From: Pholis gunnellus
Lineage: Eukaryota; Chordata; Actinopteri; Perciformes; Pholidae
Direction of reading: 5' to 3'
NCBI GenBank assembly: GCA_910591455.2
Contig: OU342809.1
Location: 12,355,815-12,419,814 of the forward strand
DNA: 64,000 nt
Shown here: positions 47,792 to 60,700 of the stretch, piece by piece
How the letters are laid out: each line of letters begins with the position of its first letter
Numbering within the stretch: the first letter of the stretch is position 1
Made by a program: the position numbers and the translations under genes
Notes under the pieces: generated by a model
The model's database searches: none
The model's input: the letters and a program-made list of their open reading frames with translations, nothing else
Told to the model about the DNA's origin: nothing

Positions 47792-50386
47792 GCTGTAAGT
47801 CAATGAAGGAATGTCAGTGAATGTATGTTTCAAAACATTAAGACTGATAATCATATCTGTCCAAAAATGACTATATTTTTATGTACCGTATATTTGACAC
47901 AACATTTCAATTAAATGCAATGTTTTCTGTCCTCTGGTTTGTTGACAGTCAGAAACCTTCATTTACATTCATGTCCTTTGCTCATAAAGCTTTCAAGGCA
48001 AAATATATTTATTGGTTTAGTTTGTAGGTGAAGGCATCTGATTTTATTTTATTGTTTAGCTTAACATGTATAGGTAGCCTTTCTAAGTCCGTGCTGTAAA
48101 GGTTTTTGCAAATTCCAGACACAGATCTTGATGATTTCTGAATTACTTTGATCTAATATCATATTTATATCAACATTTCTACATCAGTGACTCTCAGGAA
48201 AGAAGTTAGTTGCATCTGAACGAACAAGGTCACGTATCTGAGTCTTGCTCATGATCCTTCAAACTGTAAATAAGCCATTTGCAGGTTTTCTTAAAGACTT
48301 GATGCTCTGACAACAGATCCGAATACATTTTGAGCCAACAATGAAGAACTGAAAGTCCAGGCTTGTGTCAAGTCATCAACAATATAATTAAACCAACTCA
48401 TTTGTTATTGTACAAAGAACAGGGCCTTGGTGCTATGAGTTTGCACTGCATACATTTAATTCCTGTTAAATAGTTAAATGTAGCTTTCTAAAAAACTGCA
48501 GAGTTCGGAAAGTAGTATTTATTCAAGCCCTGTTTAAGTTCAGTAAAGATTTTTTTGGGCGTTTTCATAAAAGCTCTTGAACGCAGAAACTGAATCACCA
48601 GCACTGACTTCTCTTTGATTTACTTTTCATTGGTCATTTAGGCTGACCGTGCACCGTGTGTTGCGGATGCCCTCCAGTGCTACTCTGCTTAGCCAGTGCT
48701 TCCTCAGAGAGGTGCTGTTCCCTTAGGATTCACACAAAGAAAGAAAGAAAAAAAAACTTTTCCACTATTGGTTGAACATGACAGGGCTGCCAACTCTCAC
48801 CCACTGAGTGTGAGATACACCAAAATGGCTTAGATCCCCCACTCTTGCTCTTTGCCTCTTGTACATGCAGAGAATTGCAAAATATAGGGGACTGCGGTAT
48901 TTTATTTGAAAAGAATATGAACTATGTTCCCATTGAATGAAAACACATATGGCTTGTCCTGTTAAATACCACGGGCAACACACTTTTCCTATTGTCATAT
49001 GAGCAAGCACACGTTTAAAATAATTGCATATTTTGTTTTTGCGGCAGTTAAATTATTCGATATTTAGAAAGTGGTGAACAAAATGTACAGGGAAATAATG
49101 TCGATTATTTTCAATAGAATTAAAATATTTTTTGAATCTGTAACCCACTGAAATAAGATGGAAACATGTCTCTTCAAAGCAAGGCACAGTGTGCATTACT
49201 CCTGTTTCCAGGAGGGTCATGTGCATCTTCAGTGCATTTTGGACGTAGGTGTTGTCGTTCCCTGTAAAGTAATGATGAAGGGCGGTGGGAGATTAGTTCT
49301 TTGAAGGGCTGGAGACATGCTTCCCCCTCAAGATAAAACACACAGGCTCTAAAATTATTATTTGTTGCATGGTTCTGCAGTTGTGTTAGATCTTAAAGAG
49401 ATTTTAAGAGCTTCAAAATACCTTCATCTAGTGAGTTATATGATTTGATTTTACAAGGATATGCTTATCTTGTACATCTTGAATCCTGCACATATTTAAT
49501 TCTGTATAGCTTGCACCTCGCCGCTCATTTTGCTTTTTTTGAATTAATAATTCTACCTTCCCTGGTCTCGCGCTCGGGCTGTGAATCGAAGGAGATTTGA
49601 GAGTAAAAAAGACCGATACCAAGCAACAATTTGTATCATTTTTCATATAATATCTTAACACTGTACATTTCCTCACAGATATTATTGTATTTTGTACTGG
49701 CTATCATGTGTAGGAACACAAATATTCATTTTACACAGATTCTTCCTTATGTTTTTAGCTGTACCAGGTTTTTAGATTTGAGCATGAAGTGAGATTTTAA
49801 CCCTGACAGAAGTGCTGCATTACAGCCCAACCAATACAATGATTATGTAGGTTTATTATACGAGTGGACAATTATTATGCAGCACCTGCTAAAGGAAGCA
49901 ACATCACCTTCATGATTCATCAGTGATGTATATAAATAGCCCCTAAAATACATGTTAGTCAATTTAAGTCTTCACCTCATTGATGGGACAAGTTAAAATA
50001 CTATTGAGCTGGGCCATTATCAAAATTGGCAAAATAAACAGTTCTCCTCTTTTCTGATGATTGTAGTGAAGGGCATACTCCAGTAGATGGCACTGGTGCT
50101 CTGTTAGTTGTGTCTAGACATCTTATAAATAGATAAACAGACAGACAGATAGATAACAATATTGCCACAACAATGTTTAGAAATACAGTTTACTTCCTTT
50201 TTTAAACGTTATTAACAGAACAAAATGGGACTACACCAGAGATGTAGCCAGTGAATATGTAAAATGAAAAATAAATTAAAGCAATACACTTAATGTGCAC
50301 ACGACATACAAAATAATAAATATCAAAAGCTATCAGTCTTAATGTTCTCAACTCATTCGATTGTAAATGACCAGGATGTGACTTCT

Positions 50387-50433
50387 GGCCGCCATCTTTT
50401 TACAAGGATCCTGAAAATGTCGTCACAACCGCG
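50387..50433 (+). other. Candidate first exon with YY1-like motif
   Basis: A YY1-type GGCCGCCATCTTTT (50387-50400) is followed by ATG TCG TCA CAA CCG CG and then the strong donor GTGAGT at 50434. The next 300 bp contain several AACG/TAACGTTAAC motifs of the kind seen after the idh2 promoter. This looks like a promoter and first coding exon (MSSQP...), but the gene is not recognised. A repeat-derived origin is possible. Confidence 0.3.
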
Positions 50434-51569
50434 GTGAGTGTCAAACTATAACTGAGTTTTTGTATGTCTCGTATTTAAAAAGAGATGCCTAAAGTGAGCT
50501 CTGGCTCCAACAGTTATGAGAACAGGCTTGGCTTAGTTGTGACGTTAACCAGCGATCGTTACATTCACAGTTGCAAACGTGCAGAGAAGCCAATTTACTA
50601 ATGTTTTTAAATCTTTGAACTCAAACTGTAGGTATTGATCATTTTGTCCCCATCTAGCGTCAATAACATAGCTAACGCTGCTTAATAACAAAAGTACTGC
50701 TTGTGGGCTTTTATGGTTAAATTTTGCCACATAGTTAACTTCAACCACGTTAACGTTAACTTAAAGGGGATGACGTTGAATATATGAAGGACTGAGAACT
50801 CTAACATCTCCTGACATATCAATAATACATTTAGAGATGCAGTTTTTTACCATGTTTGTGCACTCTTTTCTGTGTTAAGTAAAACAAGATGGCATATTCC
50901 AAAGTGCACTTTTGAACCTGCACTCTTGTGGTTTTTGTCTTGCAGTTTTGTTAAAAAGGTATAACAAATGTGTAGCTTTCAATTGAATAATGTGTAACAC
51001 TGCTGGCTGAAGACAGTCTTGCCATGAGCATTGAATTATATTGTTGGAACTTACAACGATAATTGAATCTCCAGTCATTCCCTAATATAGTTTCCAGAGA
51101 GAGAGGACTATTAATTGCCAATATGTTGATTGTAAATCGATCATATTCTCAGAGAGGATTAGATATATGTTGAACTTGAATTTTTCCCCTGGATGCAATG
51201 TCTTTGTCATTTAACACTTATCCAACATGCTAGCATACTGCCTTTTGGTATGGCTGCTACATTCTAGTTTGATTCATACAGGTTGGAACAAGTGGAACGT
51301 TACATTTTGTTTCACTCAAGTTGAAACCTTTTCATCTCAAGAGGAGGTACTTTCACCTAAATTCACGGCTTGCATGCAATCTTGCTGCCTCTAAAATTAG
51401 CTTCATGTAAATTCTGAACACATTTGAAACACTTTACACACGCCACTCATTTCTTTTCACCCGCCAGTGAGGGATGAGTCAATGATATCCCCCCCAGACC
51501 CCGCCCTCTCCTTGTAAGCACTATAATAAAGTAATGCAGTGACAAGGACATGGTCCCTCACTGGCTTCT

Positions 51570-51800
51570 CACCAGTAAACACAGCCAAAGCTGGCCAACA
51601 GTCCAAAAGTCAAATATATATTTGGTTTGCAATGATAAACAACGACAAGACGATAATGCTCACATTTATTTTTACATTAACATCAAGAGCCGGTACCCGC
51701 AAATGTTTGACATTTTGCTTAAAAAAAGCGACTCAAACTTTTGATTAGCAAAATAATTTTCTGATGAATGACTTATTGATTAATTGAATTGCAATTGTTA
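51570..51800. repeat. Teleost dispersed repeat fragment
   Basis: The stretch CCAACAGTCCAAAAGTCAAATATAT...AATGATAAACAACGACAAGACG...GCAAATGTTTGACATTTTGCTTAAAAAAAGCGACTCAAACTTTTGATTA...CTGATGAATGACTTATTGATTAATTG follows the same common teleost repeat seen in part at 19.02-19.21 kb. Confidence 0.6.
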
Positions 51801-54583
51801 CGGTAAGGATTACCCACAAGCATCTCTCTGTGATTTGGAGAGGAATTAGCATTATGGCAGTGCTGCTCTAATCTGAAATATAGTATTGGCTTTCAGTATT
51901 TCATACACCATTTAAGCTTGAATCCGTGTATGTGAGTAAGACATGGTGTTCAGCTGCATGTCCCCTTTACTTTTATCTTAATAGGCTAATTAAATGATGG
52001 TAAGTGGAGCAGTAAGTTGGTCTTATTATTACAAACTAATACATCAGATAGGGTGTGTAATTAACTTTAAGAGCTTCACAGACCTTTTAAATTACACAAC
52101 ATTTGAGAATTTGTAAAATGAGATGAAATTAGAAAAGTGACATTCATTATTTTTGATTAATTTTAGGATTATTCTTTCAAGTACAGTACGTGATTAGCCA
52201 TTCTATTTTAGTAACAGTAATGAGAAATGCAGTTCCCAGAGCAATGTCTTGAGTGTGCCTATGTTTTACTGACCAATGGTCCAGAGGCTTAAAAGAATCT
52301 ATTCAATTTACAGTGACATGAGACACAAAGCCAGCAAATCCTCTCATTGGAGAAATTGGGACCAATTATATTTGAGGTTTTTACTGGATAAGTGGCTGTA
52401 AAGATTAGTCCATTTTAATTGTAAGTAACGTGGGTGAGAAAAATGACAACATGCATTTGTAACAGCCCACATTAGAACACAGGGTTTCATTTATCTTAAT
52501 CGTACTGTGCCGGGAAAATAATATTGTAAACAAGAGTCAGCCGTAATCTGTTATGTTGCTCTTTGTTACTGGCTTTAATTTATGTGAGTGCAGCAAATGC
52601 TGTGATTTAATAAATCCTCATTTAATGAATGTAAACTGAACACCTTTCTTTCTGTGGAGGTGAAACATTTTGTCGTTTTATCTCAGATCTAAATGTCACA
52701 TCCGTTTTTCAGCTGCCAGGAAAGACTTCATACTCTTCTAGATTACCATAATGCTGTGATCCTAGTCTACCAAACATGGCTGCACGCACACATATATTTT
52801 TGCCATTATTGTGCTGTGGTAGGTGATAGGTCACAGCAGAATTTGGTCCATTCAAAAAAAATAAAAAAATGTCCATAATGTTGACAGATGTGTGGTCAGG
52901 AGGCCACTAGGGGGAACCCAATCCATCATCATGTGGCATAATTCACTGCAGTCTACTTTGAGATGGGGGTGCAGTGTAAGATGGTGAGCTGGTATCTTGC
53001 AGGGGTGGAGACAATTAAAGCAACCTCTTTGATATAATGCAACCCCAACTAACGTAAACTATGGCCTCAGTTATTCACCCCAGAGTTGAATCAGTACCTC
53101 ACTGATGCAGACTTGAACAAAAGTTGCCATCATTTTTGTGTTGTTTTTTTAAATTGTGGTTTACTGCACCGCGCAGCTGTTGCTATTATTGTGTCCACCC
53201 CCTGAAGGTGACATCAATATCACTTACAGATATTAGGCAAAACGATCCGGGTGTTGTACTTGAAATCGTTAATCTGTAACAGTTTGGAGTATTTTAGAGT
53301 GAAGTGATTTTGCTTTTAATGTTTACTCTGCGAATGAAAGCACGGCGAAGTCATGGCGTGGCTTCACCCTTGTAACGTCCTTATCATTGTATCATAAAAC
53401 TGAGGGTGAAGAATTCAAATTTTCTTTTGCTGAATCTACAAATTCAGAGTCACAGATAACGTCTGTGTGCGTCTCATGATGGATGTGTTTAGGGAGGTTT
53501 TGGTATACGCGAGACACTGCCGAGACTGACATTGAACAGATGAGGGAGGATAGAAGTAGACAATTCATTGGTCTGGCTGCTCTTGAGATGCAGCTCTGCA
53601 TGGAAGCGTGACAATAACCTTGACAGAAAAGGACTGGACACGGTGCAAGGAAACAGCCAACAGCCAACATATTCTGTGTTACTGCTTGAAGATAAATAAT
53701 TAAGAAACAATATAAAAAACTTAAAAGCTACAGAGCTGTTTCTCTAAAAAAATTGGACAATTTAATCCACTGTTGGTTTGGCTCATTCCCCTGTGGGCTG
53801 ATATTGCTCACGACAGGGCTGTCTGGTGATTGTGTTACTCTGCATGATGTCAAGGTCTGCAGCACACAGCTGTACAGGTGCAGACCTGTCCTGCCCACGA
53901 CTTTGTTGTTGATTTACTCCTTTTGTTCCCAGAACAGCCAGTGCCTTAAACCTTAATGCAGTATTTACGATCACAGTGTCAGGGACTTTCTTCCAACTGC
54001 ACACATTGGGGTAATAGAGCTACTGAACCCACCTGCAACAAAGTGAGTTATGAATTTGGCCACATTCACACTAGATAATGTTCCAACGCTTGACGTCTAA
54101 CCTTGCGTTATAACGTATTACTAGAGCTGAAATGTTTGATGTAATGTTTTGATGATCGATTATTCGTTTCACGAAATCAATTGTTTTTGCAGGCGAAAAC
54201 GTTTGCTGGCTCCACTGAGCCCTGCCTGCTTCAAGCCGGTGAGAATAGCTATGGGAAAAAATCTGTACAATAACCCAAACTGTCCAACCGTGGGAAGAAA
54301 ATTGTGGGTTCATGTAGGACTTCATCATTCATAGTAAGACACTGCATTGATTGAGTGCTGGAAATCACTTTAGCGTCACTAGATTTGATTTATTTGTCAT
54401 TCATTTTTGCTTTTTTTCTCCCCTTGCTTTTAAACACAAGTTTAGGTTTTATCGTTTCAGGCTTCGACTTGACTTTTGTGGTGAAAAGCCAAGTAACAGA
54501 CACTGAGCTTTTGTCTCTACCCTTCTGATTTAATCTAGCACCTGTTTGCTATGCAAAGCCTCAAGAAGGGCTCTTTGATATAG

Positions 54584-54585
<2 letters not shown>

Positions 54586-54618
<33 letters not shown>
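54586..54618 (+). repeat. (GT)n microsatellite
   Basis: A GT run of about 33 bp. Confidence 0.95.
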
Positions 54619-54620
<2 letters not shown>

Positions 54621-55240
54621 ACGCTGGTGCAAAATCTGATGCTATCACTTTGATGCACTGACTAATCTGTGCTCCGAGGGTGGCCATGAGTATTTGATTT
54701 TGCGTATTTATTTCCAAAGATAGTGTAGAATAGCTATATGGGTAATTTGAAACTGGATTACACTCGTCTGTTCCAGCTGTTTGTTAGTCAGACCATGACC
54801 TGAAAAGGAGTAAATAATAAATCACAGAGCTACTGAAGGCTTAAAATCAAAAGTTTGTCTGAATGTAACACATTTTGTATCTTTTTACAATGTATGAAGA
54901 TTCATATATAGTTTATTATATAGTTCTTTTAATCCTTGATTAAGAGATGAATCTCTGATTAAATAAAGCGGGTTTGAGGAGAGTAGTCAGCAGTTACAAG
55001 TGCTCTTATAGCTGCGTTTATATAACTCAGGGCTTGACATTAACGGTTGCCTGTTTGCCCAGAGCAAGTAAACTCTGGGTTGTGGCAAGTGGAATGCCTA
55101 ATGCAGTTGTCCGATCGGCCGAAGTGAAAAATAAATGTGCTCTTTGGGAGATCGGCATCAATACTTTCTTGTCACCGATCCCTGATAATTCTACATTGTG
55201 AACAACAAATCTGTTTAAATCGGCAAGAGGAGAGCTCTTA

Positions 55241-55637
55241 TGCTGGGTTCCATTTGAACTGGGAAGTCGCAATTTCACAGTCCGAAATTTCAACTGGAAG
55301 GCCGTCTGAAGTTGGATTTACCACCAACCCTGACATCAAAATCCAAGATGGCTGCTCCGCGCACCAACAGTAAAGAGTAATATGCTCTTTATTAGCACGT
55401 CTGTCTCACTTTTGTCTCATTAAACTCATACGTACTGTCCAACTTCTATCTGTAAACATGTTGCTACGGTGTTTGTATGTGTAATGTGTTGTTTGACTGG
55501 TATTGCTAACAATGGCTAACCTGGCTAGAGCAAACCCCATTAAGTTTTCCAACTTAATGAACTGGAACGCTGTCACCTCCGGTGTGACGTCATTCCTAGC
55601 TGCTGATTCCGATTTCAGAGGTGAATTGAATGCAGCA
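55241..55637. mobile_element. Non-autonomous DNA transposon (MITE), about 397 bp
   Basis: Imperfect terminal inverted repeats bound the block: left TGCTGGGTTCCATTTGAACT, right (reverse complement) TGCTGCATTCAATTCACCTC. Inside are AAAATCCAAGATGGCTGCTCC and AACGCTGTCACCTCCGGTG segments that recur in teleost genomes. No transposase frame exists. The superfamily and target duplication are not determined. Confidence 0.6.
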
Positions 55638-58600
55638 TGGTTACAGCCGGTTGGCTAAATAACAGAGCTAACAGCATAGCAATATTTTGAACAATTTATT
55701 AATCAGACACGTAGACCTATTATATACTAATGTACAGAGTTTTCATTCAGTTCAAGCTCCAAAGTAAATTAGAATGGTCATGATGTGTTCAAATTGTATT
55801 TTGTAAAATGTAGTTTTTGGTGAGGAACTTGAATAAATAAAGTTATTTGAAGGAGATGTTTTCACAGCAATATAAACTAGATATTAGAGAGGGAAGTATG
55901 CCATGTTTAAGTTCCTGACACTCACTCTAAGCAGCTTTTAAAACATAAGTAAACTACTAATTCCGCCCCAAAAAGGTTTAATGTTTAAAGTAAATTTGGC
56001 TATTGGGCAAGTAAATCACAGCTACTTGCCTTAAGGTCATGTTTCAAGCTTAGATAAATTCGTACCACAGTTTGTGAAAACTAGCCAGCGGTGTAGTTGA
56101 CCACAACAAGGACGCTAGTACAAGAACATTTAAAAAAAGGAGGGATAATGGGACTTTGGTATATAGTTTTTTTCAGACTACATTTCATCTTGTAAATGTT
56201 CTCATTCGGATATAAGACAATGGCTTTTAAGTAAGATTATGCTGCTTGTTGGGCCAGCACTGAAAAACTAAAATACAGGCAGGTCTAGGAGCAGAAAAGA
56301 TGTTATTATTTCCACTCCCTTTACCTTGGCCAGTTTGAGTGTGCCTGAAGTCTGGTCAAACAGAAACTATTTTGTTTGATCTGAATCCAGCCCTGTAAGT
56401 GGATATGTGCTGTATCCAAAATCCACAACCAAAGACTAAAGGCAAATATCTCCTAGTGTCTTGTACTTTGGTTGTACTTTGTACTAGGATTCTGACTGAA
56501 ACTCCATCACAAGGCCCCTTCAGGCTACTGATAGTCAATAGGCCTCTGTGCCATGTGTGATGTTATGCTGCAGGCCTAATTCTCTGCTTTGATAAAGTAT
56601 TCAGTTACTACAGAATATATCAGTTTCAGTTTTTGACGTGTAGATCCTAAGTAAAATCCCCTTTTTTCTTTCTATGGTCATTGTTTTTCGTCCTCAGTCT
56701 TCTTATACTGTGGTCATCTGTCATGGGGGGGGGGGAATCTGTCATAAAATTGAGATTGAGAAGTGAAATTTTGGTTACTTTAGCTTTACCAGTGAAATGT
56801 CACAGCAGTCTTTTAACTTCATGCAGTAGCCCAAGGACACGAGAAGAAAAGGCCATTAGATTGAACACATGCGCATTGTTCAGCACTTTGATATTTGAGT
56901 TTTGACGCAGGTTCCACCTGTGATTGACCCATATGAGATTGTTGTCTCAAGTTAATCCCTTATTTTTCCTGTTTATAAACTATTGGGTCTGCAAGTAGTT
57001 CCCTACACACTACTGGCAAATCATCAAGATGCAAAGAATGACATTAATGCTTGGTTTTCAAGTATCCGTTTCAGTTTTCGGTGCACGACTTGCTCTCTCT
57101 TTTTTGCTCATTCGGTGCAATGTCGTTCTTTTTTTCTATTCATTTTAGATGACTCAGGCTGGCAGTTAAATGTATTTTAAATATCTATAACATTAAATTA
57201 AATCAAAGCCTGTTTGGATGATGCACATTGACTCACTCACATTGACTGCCAACTGGTATAACCTGCGTCATCGTGTTGGCTGGAAAAAAGTCAAGTCTAG
57301 TTGCCTCCAGGTACTCAGACCGACATAAAAATGCCTTTTAGATTTATAAAGAGAACTTTATCTAAATGTCATTGTAACTGCAGATTGTCCTGAGGACGAT
57401 ATAATTCAGTGATAAGCAATTATATTTCATTGAAATCAATTGTTTGCCAAATGTGATAAATTCTTAGACTTTTTGAAGCTTTTGAGGATGTTTCTTCTTT
57501 GCTGTGCTGCATATGTTGTAGCTTATTTTTACGTTATGGATAATCCTAAGAGTGTGAAATCAGTTGGAGAGCTTACTTATGTAGCTGCTGTGATTTTTAT
57601 CAGAGGGTTATTATTGTTATTTGTGTATCATTTCACACAGAAACAAAGATGTTTAGACATCTGTTCTTTATTTCTGGACAAAAAGAGAAGAGCCCCAAGG
57701 TGGAGTTGGGTTTATGGTTGGCTCAGCTTTTCTTGTAAAGGCAACACAGTTGTAATTTTAACCCCTTATCGGATCCTGCAGCTGGATCCGTGCATAGTCT
57801 GTGTTGAACAGCAGCATTAATGAGCTTGACTGCCACTACAGTGATTGATGCAACTTTATCAAAGCTTTGCCAGTCACTGAAACTACACCCTCTTCTTATA
57901 CAACTACTTGTCAAGTTGTACCAAGACATGAAAACAAATTGCTCAGATCAGGTACAACAACTGTGGCTATGTGGCATTCCCATTTATGACTTGATACTAG
58001 AAATACCCTTTGTGGTGAAATTGTTTCCAGTCTTTGCAGTGACTCTACAGTAATTTTAGAGAAATGATGACAGACGGCATCCAGGACAGGATAGTAGAAC
58101 AGATACTGTGTGTGTGCCCTTTTCAATACTCATAAATGAACACTGAATTTAACTTTTTTATAAAGTATCCCCGCCCCCCCCCCCCACACACAAAAAAGAG
58201 AAAGAAATGGCCCTGTGTCAAGTCACGTCTGAAGGAGACTTGACATGGACTAGGTCTCTAAAGACTTGAGACTTGATTCAAAATACTTCAAAACGGCATT
58301 ACATTATATTAAAAGTCATAAGAAATATTCTAACCTTGAGAAAAGGGAATTGGCTTATGAATCTAGGGATGAGTGTGCTTGTGTGAATCTGTAATCGTGC
58401 TGTGCTGCGGCAGCGTCATTGGACCTGTAGGGCTGAGTGAGTGTGTGGTGCCAAAATAATTTAAAAAAAAAAAGGAGTCCTCTGAAATCATCTCTGCAGG
58501 CTCCTCCTGACAGTCGTCAGAAGTAATCCTTGCAGGTTGAGTCCTGTGTTGTCAAAAAATATCTTTTGAAAGGACGCATCATAGAGTGATTTTAGTAAAC

Positions 58601-60597
58601 ATGGGGTGTTAATATCACATGGGCCTTCAACGACAGATGGTCAGAAACAAGAGTGACCAGGCTAGATCTCAGCATGCACCAGCTCAGAGCTTCTACTGTC
58701 TCTGTGTCAAATACTGTAGCATTCATGTGATGAGGCGTTTTCAGACTCCACAGCACTGGGCTATTTCTAGCTCAGTATCTCACTCTTATGTTTTTACATG
58801 CTCTCCAGCAGGCTTGACAGGACTTAATTGTGTTGACATTACTGCAGTTACTAAATATAAGAGCATCTTCATTTTGTTGTGTACACTAGAACTGAAACAA
58901 CTGGCAGCTATTTTGATAAGCAAGAATGCCACATAATCAATGGTTCCAGGTCTAAATCGTGAGGATTATCTTTGGTTTTGGACTATTGGTCATTGGTCAA
59001 AAGAAGCGATTTAATGTTGCCAGGAAATGGGCTGGGTATTTTCAACTCTCTTCTGACATTTTATTCACCTTACGCTGCCCCGCCCATTTTCCCACTTCCA
59101 GTTCAAATGCAAATGTTTCTCATGCTTCCGGTTTAGCACTAGTAGCTAGTGTAGTAAACAGGGAATGATATTTGGGAACATTCAGCTTGTCAAAATCAGT
59201 CAACTACGTAATTGTAACTGTGATGTTCACACATTAACTTACACCCTGAGCCTGCATATGAGAAAAACTGTTAAATTAGTCATTTTTAAGTGTAATACAA
59301 CAGACATATCAGTTTGTGTTGGCGCATGACCATTTCAGTATTTTATACGGTACATGGGCACTAGGCAGTAAGTACTGTACAGTGGACATTTTAACTGTTT
59401 TATTGATTTGTTTCATATATTCTTGCTGCATTTATTCTTATGTATGTCAGGTTGATATGAAAAAAAAAATCTCTCCAGACCTGAACATAGAGCTAAGCTG
59501 TTGATGCTCGTCCATTTGTTTTCTCCTTGTGAAAACATTGTCATTGATGATGTATCTCTGTGTGGTTGTACTGGATGCTGAGCTTGCTTTTACCTCTCAA
59601 CTCTGTTCCAGAAGTATGAACAACCTGTTTGTCTGTGAGTGAGTGCACCTATTTTCAAACCGACTAAGAGGTTAGACTCAAGCCATGCAGTGCTTTTTGC
59701 TGCTCCATCTCAGCATAAATGCAAAGAAAAAGGTACAGCATGTTTTCTGTAGCTGCACTCAAATGAATATATCTGTATGTTAGCATAGCTGAACAGATCT
59801 GACATCCTTTGGTTTAATCTACCCACCATTCAGGTGCGTCTTAGTTCTACAGACTAAGCCACTATAATTAATTGCATGATTCATGTTCGCTGTCTGAACT
59901 CATAATCTAGGGCTCTTTGACTGTCTCAGGTCTGCGTATACTGACTGCTGGTTTCCATGGCAGTGTTGATGCCCTTGGCGAGATCTTGCAATGTTCAGCT
60001 GATAGATATTCTAAAACTGAGACTTCAGAAATCATGTACCCATTGTGATCATAAGGAACTCAGAGGTGGTCTCTCTGGTGTCTTTGGTGGCGATCCTGTA
60101 AAGACAATATGTACATTAAACTGTATTTACTACATGAATACATTTGTATTGCTTACATCAGTAAAGACCGGCTTGTAAATCTCCCTGTTGCTGAACTGAC
60201 TCATTGACTACTGAGTCCTGAAATCACATTTCTATGGCAATTCTATTTGTGTCTGCATACTAATCTATCCTGGAGCTGGGTACAACCAGATGCTGATCAC
60301 TGGGTTAACACCATCGATAGTCTAGCACATTATCCAGGGCACATGTCTGACCTCTGCTATCATGTGCCCAAAAAATCTGTCCATTGTACTACATCAACTC
60401 TGTTCAGCACGCACCAACCAATCAGATTCCCTGTAGCTGTCTGCGTGATTCTTCATTAATTAGAATGGCAGGATCAATGCCAAGCACGAGACCGTGATCA
60501 GGCAAAACCCTGTTCATCTGCCGGAAAATGTGTCACAATCACATCCCTAGTATTGACCAGGTATCCAAGCCAGCCCGGAAGCTACGAGTGAACTTAC

Positions 60598-60615
60598 TGT
60601 GTTGCAGTTCTCCAT
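60598..60615 (-). other. znf710: Possible distal first coding exon of znf710
   Basis: On the minus strand ATG GAG AAC TGC AAC ACA is followed by the donor GTAAGT. Splicing in phase 0 to the acceptor at 31498 gives MENCNT plus EEESSRLVRTYPK before the conserved MTEGHVDV start. Upstream on the minus strand are a GC box, an ETS-like site and a CRE-like site. The link is inference; the same DNA can also be read as an internal exon on the plus strand (60608-60666). Confidence 0.35.
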
Positions 60616-60619
60616 GGGA

Positions 60620-60700
60620 CAAGATGGGGATGACGTGGTTAAGGCGGCGGAAGTATGAAGGGGGCGGTGAGCAGAGTATACGTTAGCACCATTATAATAT
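60620..60700 (-). promoter_or_regulatory. Candidate promoter upstream of the 60.6-kb exon
   Basis: Within 50 bp lie a CRE-like TGACGTGG (60631-60638), GGCGGAAGT (ETS-like, ending about 60654) and GGGGGCGG (Sp1-type, 60660-60667). The patch is CpG-rich in an AT-rich neighbourhood. Confidence 0.35.

Noticed and set aside
57440..57820. 126-codon plus-strand frame with hydrophobic stretches
   Set aside because: It opens with TTG rather than ATG, lies in AT-rich DNA, resembles no family, and has no splice or promoter context.
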